DNA of 12,930 nt. Source: Gemmatimonadaceae bacterium. GTDB taxonomy: Bacteria; Gemmatimonadota; Gemmatimonadetes; Gemmatimonadales; Gemmatimonadaceae. This document shows positions 1-6,550 of this stretch, in pieces. The DNA is taken from contig JADGGM010000024.1 of assembly GCA_019689955.1 (NCBI GenBank), positions 1 through 12,930 on the forward strand. The letters are read 5' to 3'. The stretch's first letter is position 1, and every line of letters begins with the position of its first letter. The notes beneath the pieces were generated by a model. The model saw only the letters and a program-made list of their open reading frames with translations. It made no database searches and was not told the DNA's origin. The position numbers and the translations under genes were made by a program.

Positions 1-1
1 C

Positions 2-37
2 AAACGCGCCGTACAGGCGACGTTTGGAGGAGACTGA
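2..37 (+). CDS. possible 3' end of the preceding cas operon gene (partial)
   Basis: One forward frame runs from the window edge and stops at TGA 35-37, three bases before the cmr6 start. It encodes only a dozen residues (ending FGGD), so no family can be recognised. In type III-B operons the gene before cmr6 is commonly cmr5, so this would be its end. The other two forward frames are also open across this short stretch, so the reading rests on tight operon spacing and on the overlap of the stop with the cmr6 ribosome binding site region. Confidence 0.3.
   Translation, partial: KRAVQATFGGD
26..31 (+). promoter_or_regulatory. ribosome binding site for cmr6
   Basis: GGAGGA ends eight bases before ATG 40. 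It is a strong purine-rich match to the anti-Shine-Dalgarno sequence and supports that start over the upstream open frame, which continues to the window edge. Confidence 0.7.
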
Positions 38-39
38 CC

Positions 40-1209
40 ATGCGTCGGGCACTGCACAATCTGGGCACGCCGGACCACCTGGGGCTCGCCTATGACGCCT
101 GGGCGCCGGTGGATAAGGAGGGCAAAGTGGCCGACGGAGCGCGAGCGACATGGTTCTCGAACCTCGAAGGTATCAGCGTGTCGCCCGACTACTCTCGGAG
201 CTACGCGCGCTGGGAGAAGAGCTTCTCCGCGCCCGGGGATCGTGTCTTCAAGCTGCAGCTTGCAAGCCGCCTCCTCGTCGGGCACGGTAACTCGAGTGCG
301 ACGGATGTCGGCCTTACCGTCCATCACACATGGGGCGTGCCAGTGATCCCGGGGTCGGCGCTCAAGGGGCTTGTCGCTCACTACGTCGACGCAGTTTACG
401 GCCCGAGCGATCCTGATCGACCGCCCTGGGAGCAGGACGGCGACGAGCGCGTGCGGGCCGACTACCAGGGGGTGACACGGGATGCCCATGGACGTGTCAA
501 GCGTGGTCCGGGTGTGGTCTATAGAAAGTTGTTCGGCGCGCCCGACGCCGAGGAAGACCAGGCAATGCGCGAGCGGGATATAGCCGCGGGTGCGGCGGCC
601 GGGCTCGTCCTCTTTCACGACGCCCTGTACGTGCCGCAGGAAATCCCCGACGACAAACCGTTTGCGGCCGATGTGCTCACGGTCCACCAGAAGAGTTACT
701 ACGATTCCTCCGGCAAGGTCGCGCCCAACGACTATGACAGCCCCAATCCGGTGACGTTTCTCACCATCCGGCCAGGCGCACGCTTCCTATTCGCTCTGTC
801 GGGTCCGCCCGATTGGACCGAGCTTGCCGAGCACCTGCTTCGGGACGCGCTGCTGAAGTGGGGCGCCGGAGGCAAGACTAGCGCGGGCTATGGGCGCTTC
901 GTGGCGCCCGGCACCGGGCTGGTGGCGCGACCCGCGCCTACCGCCGCGGGGGGACTCCTCCCAAGGGCTGGCGATCGAGTGGAGGCCACGCTCCTTGAGG
1001 AACGGACGAAGAAAGGCGGCTGGAAAGCTCGACATGAACCATCAGGGCTGAGCGGTCCCATTCACAACAGCGGCGATGTCCCAGCTGAGAAAAAGGCGGG
1101 CGACCGCCTGACGCTCGAAGTCGCTTCGGTGACCACACAACAGATGGCCTTTCGGTTCCCGAGCGCTGCTCCCGTCGTCGGGTCGGAGAAAAAGAGGAAG
1201 AAAAACTAG
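40..1209 (+). CDS. cmr6: type III-B CRISPR RAMP protein Cmr6
   Basis: Cmr6 is a RAMP-fold subunit that caps the crRNA-bound Cmr effector backbone, which cuts target RNA and activates Cas10 signalling. The 389-residue product shows the family marks in order: a ferredoxin-like start (KLQLASRLLVGHG, residues 71-83), the PGSALKG turn (104-110) that follows the first strands in RAMP proteins, a LTVHQKSYY block (213-221) followed by PNPVTFLTI, and the glycine-rich GAGGKTSAGYGRF loop (275-287). Typical Cmr6 ends soon after that loop. Here about 100 further residues follow: a proline/alanine linker, a β-rich segment (309-375, beginning GDRVEATLLEE) that looks OB/S1-like, and a basic tail KKRKKN. The start at 40 has a good ribosome binding site. 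The gene is the last intact member of a cas operon entering from the left; the next reading frame begins directly after its TAG. The family call is firm; the OB-like reading of the extension is inference. Confidence 0.93.
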   Translation: MRRALHNLGTPDHLGLAYDAWAPVDKEGKVADGARATWFSNLEGISVSPDYSRSYARWEKSFSAPGDRVFKLQLASRLLVGHGNSSATDVGLTVHHTWGVPVIPGSALKGLVAHYVDAVYGPSDPDRPPWEQDGDERVRADYQGVTRDAHGRVKRGPGVVYRKLFGAPDAEEDQAMRERDIAAGAAAGLVLFHDALYVPQEIPDDKPFAADVLTVHQKSYYDSSGKVAPNDYDSPNPVTFLTIRPGARFLFALSGPPDWTELAEHLLRDALLKWGAGGKTSAGYGRFVAPGTGLVARPAPTAAGGLLPRAGDRVEATLLEERTKKGGWKARHEPSGLSGPIHNSGDVPAEKKAGDRLTLEVASVTTQQMAFRFPSAAPVVGSEKKRKKN

Positions 1210-1620
1210 ATGGACCAGCACCGTCCGACGCTTCTTATCTGCACGGTGGGGGCGACGGCTCAGGCGACGTTAAAGGAGCGCTACGGCATCGATGATACGG
1301 GGAAGGCTCCGATCGACCGTATCCCCCACCAACTGCGAGAAGCCTGGGAGTCGCGGGCGACCGACGGTACCGTGACGATCGGGCTGCAAGACGCATATAC
1401 CCTTCTTGCGGAGCTCGGGAATCCGCTAGGCAAGAAGTTTCGCGATGAGAAACTCGACGGGGAGAAGTCGCCATTGATGGCCCGCAACCAATCGATCTTT
1501 GCGCACGGGTTCGCGAACGTGTCCGTAACGATCTTCGACAAGCTCTGAAGTACGGCGCTGTCGCTCACAGATATCGACGAGTGGGCTTGGCCACGTTTCC
1601 CTAAGTTGGCAGAGAAGAAC
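1210..1620 (+). pseudogene. CARF-HEPN type III CRISPR ancillary protein, internally deleted and stopped early
   Basis: The open frame 1210-1548 gives 112 residues. It opens with TLLICTVGA, the first β-strand and loop of CARF domains that bind cyclic oligoadenylate in Csm6/Csx1-type and TIGR02710-type proteins. From about residue 20 it resembles the far C-terminal part of the same family: LKERYGIDD, IPHQLREAW, LLAELGNPLGKKF, then ARNQSIFAHG, whose R92-to-H99 spacing fits the HEPN Rx4-6H RNase motif. Full-length relatives are about 400 residues, so most of the CARF domain and the front of the HEPN domain are missing. After TGA 1546-1548 the same frame continues for about 24 codons with a plausible family ending (STALSLTDIDE, WPRFPKL), so the stop looks like a nonsense mutation. 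It abuts cmr6 with no gap. Family membership is inferred from memory of its conserved blocks. The remaining peptide could not bind a cyclic nucleotide normally, though a stray HEPN fragment cannot be excluded. Confidence 0.62.
1252..1269 (+). repeat. GCGACG direct repeat at the deletion junction of the CARF-HEPN remnant
   Basis: GCGACG occurs at 1252-1257 and again at 1264-1269, on either side of the point where CARF-start residues give way to C-terminal HEPN-region residues. Short direct repeats are common scars of slippage deletions. A six-base repeat is expected often by chance in GC-rich DNA, so the link to the deletion is only suggestive. Confidence 0.25.
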
Positions 1621-1621
1621 G

Positions 1622-1720
1622 ACCACCACCGACAGCGAACGCGTCGGCAAGGCAATGGGCTTGCTGGGTGCTGACCTCGCCCTCTTTGTCGAGCAGGCCG
1701 TCCTGGCGGCCGTGAAGCCT
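1622..1720 (+). pseudogene. remnant of a Swt1-type HEPN domain N-terminus (paralogue of the DUF499 gene start)
   Basis: In the frame of codon 1622 the translation reads TTTDSERVGKAMGLLGADLA then LFVE. The DUF499 protein begins ALTNQERVGKALDLLRAGLA then PFVA. Over the 22 aligned positions from the shared threonine (1628 onward), 14 are identical with no gap. The match includes the ERVGKA block that opens Swt1-like HEPN domains, and the DNA shares an exact 11-base run from 1640 (CGCGTCGGCAA). The frame stays open to a TGA at 1880-1882, but after about 1720 no further likeness to the domain can be seen, and the rest of the roughly 90-residue domain, including its Rx4H motif, is absent. It starts within a few bases of the end of the CARF-HEPN remnant. 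It is probably the 5' stub of a lost paralogue or a duplication scar. It has no credible start with a ribosome binding site, and expression is unlikely. Confidence 0.6.
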
Positions 1721-1874
1721 GGTACCGTTCCTATGCATGCCATGCGGAGCTTCGCCGTGGACTCGATACTGCGTTACCAGCCGAACACCTTGGTCCAGAG
1801 CCACTCCGAGATCACCCGTGTCGTCTGCGAAGGTCGGCACCCGGCCAGCGAACAAGGGGAGCTCACCGGTCTCC
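1721..1874. other. unassigned spacer upstream of the helicase gene
   Basis: Between the HEPN stub and the helicase start, two forward frames are open, but neither gives a peptide I recognise. No clear -35/-10 pair, hairpin with T-tract or long repeat was found by eye. Any promoter for the helicase gene should lie here or in the preceding remnant. The only purine-rich stretch before ATG 1875 is GGGGAG at 1856-1861, about 13 bases away, which is a distant and weak ribosome binding site. Confidence 0.4.
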
Positions 1875-4800
1875 ATGCCTGACGACACGAGCGCCCCGCC
1901 CACTCCTCGCGACCCGCCCGAGATCGAGCGGGCCCGGCAGCTCTTCCTCTTTCTCAAAGCCTACGCCGAACGCAACGTCCCGCACGCGCGCCGGCTCAAC
2001 GAGCAGCTCTGGATCCTCCGCCTGCGCGAGCTCCCCCAGCACCCCGCCGTCACTATCGGCGAGGTGCAGTTGGAGAGCAGCGCCAACCAGGCCGCCGCGG
2101 ATGAGGATCTCGATGCCGTCCCGCTTCTTCGGGTAAAGCGTCCGAAGCTCACACCCGCTCCTCGCCCGCCAGCGATCCTCGCTGATTTCCTGGAGCAGGG
2201 ATGGGAGCGGTGCGATGGAGAGATCAAGGTCCGCTCGACGCGGAACGTTCGCCGCGATGGTCAAACGGTCACCGAGCGCTTCGACGACGACCCCGCTCGC
2301 CCGGCGGCCCTGGAAGAGTGGCGCACGAAGTGGCTCGCGTGGGCCGAGGCCGAGCGACCCGCGATGCAGGCGATGCGCGTGTTCGAGCGGCTGTACGATC
2401 TGCGCGGGCGCATCGAACGCGAGAGCGAACAGGTGGAGCTGATGCTCGGCGACGGCCAGCTCCGCTGGGAGCGCGCAGAAGGGACCGTGGACCACCCCGT
2501 GCTGCTGCAGCGCGTGGAGCTCGAGTTCGACCCGAGCGTACCGGAATTCCGGGTCCTCGACGCCGACCGCGGCCCCGAGCTGTACTCGGCCCTCATCGCC
2601 GGGGAGGACACCATCTCGCCGGCGCAGCTCAACCAGCTCCGCCTCGAGCTCGAGCAGGGCGGCTACCACCCGCTCGCGCGGGATGGAACGTCGGGCTACC
2701 TGCGGCGGCTCGTGCAGCTCCTCGGCCCGCGCGGCACCTTCCACGACACGCTGGTGAGCGCACCGGCTCGGCTCGATCCGGTGATCATGCGCGACCCGGT
2801 GCTTTTCCTGAGACAACGCACGGCAGGCTACGCAGCCGCCTTCGACCGCGTGCTGCAGGATCTCGAGAGCCGCGCCGAGCTTCCGGTGGCGCTCACGCGC
2901 CTCGTCGGCGTGGAACCGCCCCCGCCGCCCGACCCCGTCGAGAGCGTGACGTCGCCGTGGGGCGAGCCGCCCGACGTGCTGCTCAGCAAGCCCGCCAACG
3001 CCGAGCAGGTACAGATCGCGCGCGCGCTGGAGCGGCATCGCGCCGTGCTCGTGCAGGGCCCCCCGGGCACGGGGAAGACCCACACGATCGCCAATCTCAT
3101 CGGCCACCTCGTGGCGCAAGGGAAGCGCGTGCTCGTCACCAGCCACACCACCAAGGCGCTGCGCGTGCTTCGCGACGAGGTGGCGGAGCCGCTGCAGCCG
3201 CTCTGCGTGGCGGTGCTCGAGAACGATCTCGAGGGGCGGAAGCAGATGGAGCACGCGGTGCGCGGCATCCTCACGCGGCTCACGGATTCGAGCGACGAAA
3301 CGCTCACCCGTGAGGCCGAGCAGTTCGCCAACCGCAGGGAGGCGCTCAACGCCGAGATCGACCGAATCACCGCCGATCTCCGCGCGGCGCGCGAGGCGGA
3401 GTACCTCCCCATCGTGGTGGCCGGGGAGTCGATCGATCCCGCCGAGGCGGCGCGCTGGGTGCGCGACAACGCGGATGGTAACGACTGGATCCCGGGGACG
3501 GTGCAACCGGGTGCGCCGCTCCCACTGTCGGAGGCGGAGCTCCGCGAGCTGTACTCGACCAACGCGCAGCTCACGGCTGCCGAGGACAAGGAGATCACCG
3601 GGGGCCTTCCGGCGCACGAGGCCATACCCGATCCGGAGATATTCGCCGGGCTGGTGGCCGATCTCCAGGCGCGGGAGTCGGAGGAGCTCGCGCCGTTCTG
3701 GGAGCGGAAGGCCACCGAGGACGAGATCGCCGCGCTCGACCATCTGGCGGAGCTGGTGCGTGGCATGGCTGCGGAGCTGAAGCGTCTGGAGCCGTGGCAG
3801 CGGGCGATCGTTGCGGCGGGTCACGCCGGTGGGACGGAGCACGACCTGTGGGTGGAGCTCGCGCGCCAGGTTGCCGTGGCCGCCGAGGCGTGGGAGAAGT
3901 CGCGGCTGCTGCTGCTCGACCACGAGGTGGAGGTGCCGGCGGGGCTCCACAACGAGGAGACGCGGCGCGTGGCCAATGAGATCGGCGCGCACGTGGCGAG
4001 CGGCGGGAAGCTCGGCGGCCTCGGACTGCTCTTCAAGGGAAGCTGGAAAGCGGTGCTCCGTGGGTGCCGGGTGAACGGTACGGCGCCGGCTGCTGCGGCG
4101 CACTTCCGCGCAATCGCCACGCATCTCGCGCTCGAGGATGGGCGCAAGCGGCTTGCGACGCGGTGGGCGCGCCAGGCAGTGCCGGCCGGCCTTCCCGCGT
4201 TCTCGGCGATGGGCTCACCGCCGGAGCCGGCGTTGCGCGACTACGCCGCGCAGGTGGAGGGGCTCCTCGACTGGTGGCGCGTGCGATGGGGGAAGGTCGA
4301 GAGCGCCATGGCGGCCGCGGGGTTCCGCTGGCCGGCGTTCAGACAGCGCGAGGTCGCACGCTCGGCGCCCGCGACCCCATTCGAGCGCGACGCGGCAATA
4401 ATGAGCGGCCCCCTCCAGGAGGCGGTCACCGCTCGTGCAGCGGTGGCGCGCGCGGTGCGGGCGGACCGCCGGCTGCGTGAGCTCGACCAACTGCTCGCGC
4501 GTCACACTGGCGACGTGTGTGCCGCGGTGCGCACGACGGTCCGTCGGCGAGACCCCCACGGTTACGGGGCGGGATGGAACGCGCTGCAGCAGTTGATCGG
4601 GAAGGAGCGCGTGTGGCAGCGCCGGCGTGAGCTGCTCGAGCGGCTCAGCACGCCGGCGGCCGGCTGGACACGCGCCATCCGTGAGCGCACTGGAGTGCAT
4701 GGTGCCGCGGCGCTCCCGGGCGATCCGTCCGCAGCCTGGCGGTGGCGGCAGCTACACCAGGAGATCGATCGGCGCGCCGCGCTCGACGAGGTGGCGCTCG

Positions 4801-6434
4801 CGCGGAGGCTCGAGGAGCGGCGCGTCGCGCTCCGCGAGGTCACGGCCCAGTTGATCGACCGCCGCGCGTGGCTCGCACAGCGACGCCGCACGGGGCTCGA
4901 GGCACAGCTCGCGCTCCAAGGGTGGGCGAACATCCAGCGGAGGATCGGCAAGGGGACGGGCAAACGCGTCCCCGCGCTGCGCGCCGAGGCGCGACGCCTG
5001 CTGGACACGGCGCGCGTCGCCGTGCCGGTGTGGATCATGCCGCTCTCGCGTGTGGCGGACAGCTTCGATGCCACGAGCACTCGATTCGACGTGGTGATCG
5101 TCGATGAGGCCAGTCAGTCGGACGTCACCGGACTCCTCGCCTGGTACCTGGGTGATCGGATCGCCGTGGTGGGCGACAACGAGCAGGTGAGTCCGCTCGC
5201 CGTGGGGCAGCGGCTCGATGCGATTCAGGCGCTCATCGACCAGTACCTCGATGGCATCCCCAACAACGTGCTATACGCCGGCACGACCTCGGTCTACGAC
5301 TTCGCCGGGACGTGCTTCGGTGGTACGATCCGGTTGCGCGAGCACTTCCGGTGCGTTCCGGACATCATCGAGTTCTCCAATGAGCTGTGTTACGACCTCG
5401 AGATCCGGCCGCTGCGGGATCCGGGATCGGCTCGGCGACCTCACGTCGTGGAGTACGTGGTGCAGCCGGAGCTCGGCGCCGAGCGCTCGGGGAAGGTGAA
5501 TCTCGCCGAGGCCCGCGCCGCGGTCGCGCTCCTCGAGGCGATGATCGAGATGGACGAATACGCGGGCAAGACGCTGGGGGCGATCACCCTGCTCGGCGAC
5601 GAGCAGGCTGACTGCATCCAGGATCTCGCCCTCCGCGCCATCGGGGCCGTGGAGCTCGATGCGCGCCGCTTCGTGGCCGGCAACTCGGCGCAGTTCCAGG
5701 GTGATCAGCGGCACGTCATCGTGCTGTCGATGGTCGATACTCCCACGGGCGGCGTGCTTCGGATGCAGCAGCGACCCGAGATCAAGCAGCGTTACAACGT
5801 GGCTGCAAGCCGAGCCAAGGACCAGCTCTGGTTGGTCCATTCGCTCGACCCGGATCGGGATCTCCAAGCAGGGGATCTTCGCCGGAGGTTGATCGAGCAC
5901 GTGCGTGATCCCGGCGCGCGGCGGCGAGAGATGGAGCGAGCCCAGCGGCGGGCCGAGTCGCCGTTCGAGCGCGCCGTCATCGAGCGCCTGGTCACGGCGG
6001 GGTACCGCGTGGAGCCGCAGGTCTGGGTGGGCCGGTACCGGATCGACATGGTCATCTCTGATGGTGTGAATCAGGTGGCCGTCGAGTGCGATGGCGACCG
6101 CTACCACGGCTTCGAACAGATCCCCGAGGACATGGCGCGCCAGGCCGTGCTCGAGCGGGCCGGCTGGCGCTTCGTGCGCATCCGTGGAACCCGCTTCTAC
6201 CGGAATCCGCAGGCCACCATGGCGTGGGTGTTCGAGGAGCTGACGCGACTCGGCGTGAAACCGACTGCGGGGATGCCGGAGGGCGTCGTGGTGGATGCGC
6301 AGGGCGCCGGGCTCCGGGATCGCGTCATTCGTCGGGCGTGGGAGATCATGTACGAGGAGGGGTGGGTCCGCACCCCCGCGCCCGAGGATGCCTCGCGGAA
6401 GGCTGACGATCCGAGCTTGACCACGAAGCCATGA
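1875..6434 (+). CDS. SF1 helicase with C-terminal Vsr/MTES_1575-like nuclease domain
   Basis: The product has 1519 residues from ATG 1875. An in-frame ATG at 1737 would add 46 arginine/serine-rich residues unlike the rest and is rejected. Superfamily 1 (Upf1/Dna2-like) helicase motifs are clear: Walker A GPPGTGKT (395-402), motif II DEAS (1077-1080), motif III GDNEQ (1100-1104), motif IV LREHFR (1154-1159), motif V FQGDQ (1274-1278) and motif VI RYNVAASRAK (1306-1315). About 670 residues lie between motifs I and II; part is charged and likely coiled coil (around 485-515). The last ~150 residues form a restriction-endonuclease-like fold: SPFERAVIERL with E1365, YRIDMV with D1391, then VECDGD with E1404 and D1406, H1411, and GWRFVRIRG. 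This matches Vsr/DUF559/REase_MTES_1575 domains. It should unwind and cut nucleic acid, and related helicase-Vsr proteins are known in anti-phage defence. It is followed after 116 nt by the DUF499 gene on the same strand. Domain calls are firm; the defence role is inference. Confidence 0.92.
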   Translation: MPDDTSAPPTPRDPPEIERARQLFLFLKAYAERNVPHARRLNEQLWILRLRELPQHPAVTIGEVQLESSANQAAADEDLDAVPLLRVKRPKLTPAPRPPAILADFLEQGWERCDGEIKVRSTRNVRRDGQTVTERFDDDPARPAALEEWRTKWLAWAEAERPAMQAMRVFERLYDLRGRIERESEQVELMLGDGQLRWERAEGTVDHPVLLQRVELEFDPSVPEFRVLDADRGPELYSALIAGEDTISPAQLNQLRLELEQGGYHPLARDGTSGYLRRLVQLLGPRGTFHDTLVSAPARLDPVIMRDPVLFLRQRTAGYAAAFDRVLQDLESRAELPVALTRLVGVEPPPPPDPVESVTSPWGEPPDVLLSKPANAEQVQIARALERHRAVLVQGPPGTGKTHTIANLIGHLVAQGKRVLVTSHTTKALRVLRDEVAEPLQPLCVAVLENDLEGRKQMEHAVRGILTRLTDSSDETLTREAEQFANRREALNAEIDRITADLRAAREAEYLPIVVAGESIDPAEAARWVRDNADGNDWIPGTVQPGAPLPLSEAELRELYSTNAQLTAAEDKEITGGLPAHEAIPDPEIFAGLVADLQARESEELAPFWERKATEDEIAALDHLAELVRGMAAELKRLEPWQRAIVAAGHAGGTEHDLWVELARQVAVAAEAWEKSRLLLLDHEVEVPAGLHNEETRRVANEIGAHVASGGKLGGLGLLFKGSWKAVLRGCRVNGTAPAAAAHFRAIATHLALEDGRKRLATRWARQAVPAGLPAFSAMGSPPEPALRDYAAQVEGLLDWWRVRWGKVESAMAAAGFRWPAFRQREVARSAPATPFERDAAIMSGPLQEAVTARAAVARAVRADRRLRELDQLLARHTGDVCAAVRTTVRRRDPHGYGAGWNALQQLIGKERVWQRRRELLERLSTPAAGWTRAIRERTGVHGAAALPGDPSAAWRWRQLHQEIDRRAALDEVALARRLEERRVALREVTAQLIDRRAWLAQRRRTGLEAQLALQGWANIQRRIGKGTGKRVPALRAEARRLLDTARVAVPVWIMPLSRVADSFDATSTRFDVVIVDEASQSDVTGLLAWYLGDRIAVVGDNEQVSPLAVGQRLDAIQALIDQYLDGIPNNVLYAGTTSVYDFAGTCFGGTIRLREHFRCVPDIIEFSNELCYDLEIRPLRDPGSARRPHVVEYVVQPELGAERSGKVNLAEARAAVALLEAMIEMDEYAGKTLGAITLLGDEQADCIQDLALRAIGAVELDARRFVAGNSAQFQGDQRHVIVLSMVDTPTGGVLRMQQRPEIKQRYNVAASRAKDQLWLVHSLDPDRDLQAGDLRRRLIEHVRDPGARRREMERAQRRAESPFERAVIERLVTAGYRVEPQVWVGRYRIDMVISDGVNQVAVECDGDRYHGFEQIPEDMARQAVLERAGWRFVRIRGTRFYRNPQATMAWVFEELTRLGVKPTAGMPEGVVVDAQGAGLRDRVIRRAWEIMYEEGWVRTPAPEDASRKADDPSLTTKP

Positions 6435-6472
6435 TCTCGCACGCAGATCGTACGAGGATCGGAATCGTCAGC
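6402..6472. repeat. nested imperfect inverted repeats spanning the helicase stop codon
   Basis: The outer arms are GCTGACGATCCGA (6402-6414) and TCGGAATCGTCAGC (6459-6472), giving 13 pairs with one bulged A. Inside the 44-nt loop a second stem pairs ATGATCT (6431-6437) with AGATCGT (6445-6451), seven pairs including one G-T, around a 7-nt loop. The left outer arm lies in the last helicase codons and the inner stem contains part of its stop. No T-tract follows, so it is not a classical intrinsic terminator. It could be an mRNA processing or attenuation structure, a Rho-associated structure, or chance in GC-rich DNA. Confidence 0.4.
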
Positions 6473-6550
6473 TTCGAGACGCGCGCCAGGCTCGATCACT
6501 ACCGAATGGGATTTCTCCAACTCGCATTCTGATTTCCACGACCTATATCC

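Noticed and set aside
1737..1874. Upstream extension of the helicase protein to ATG 1737
   Set aside because: The extra 46 residues are R/S/T/P-rich, overlap the HEPN-stub frame and resemble a non-coding frame; ATG 1875 begins the plausible N-terminus.
1721..1874. Transposase or integrase fragment in the junction
   Set aside because: No DDE, tyrosine-recombinase or HTH motif and no terminal inverted repeats or target-site duplication could be found.
1863..4124. Antisense open frame of 753 codons opposite the helicase gene
   Set aside because: It is the mirror of strongly GC-biased helicase codons; the peptide is rich in R, H, L and E with no recognisable motif, while the sense strand has clear helicase motifs.
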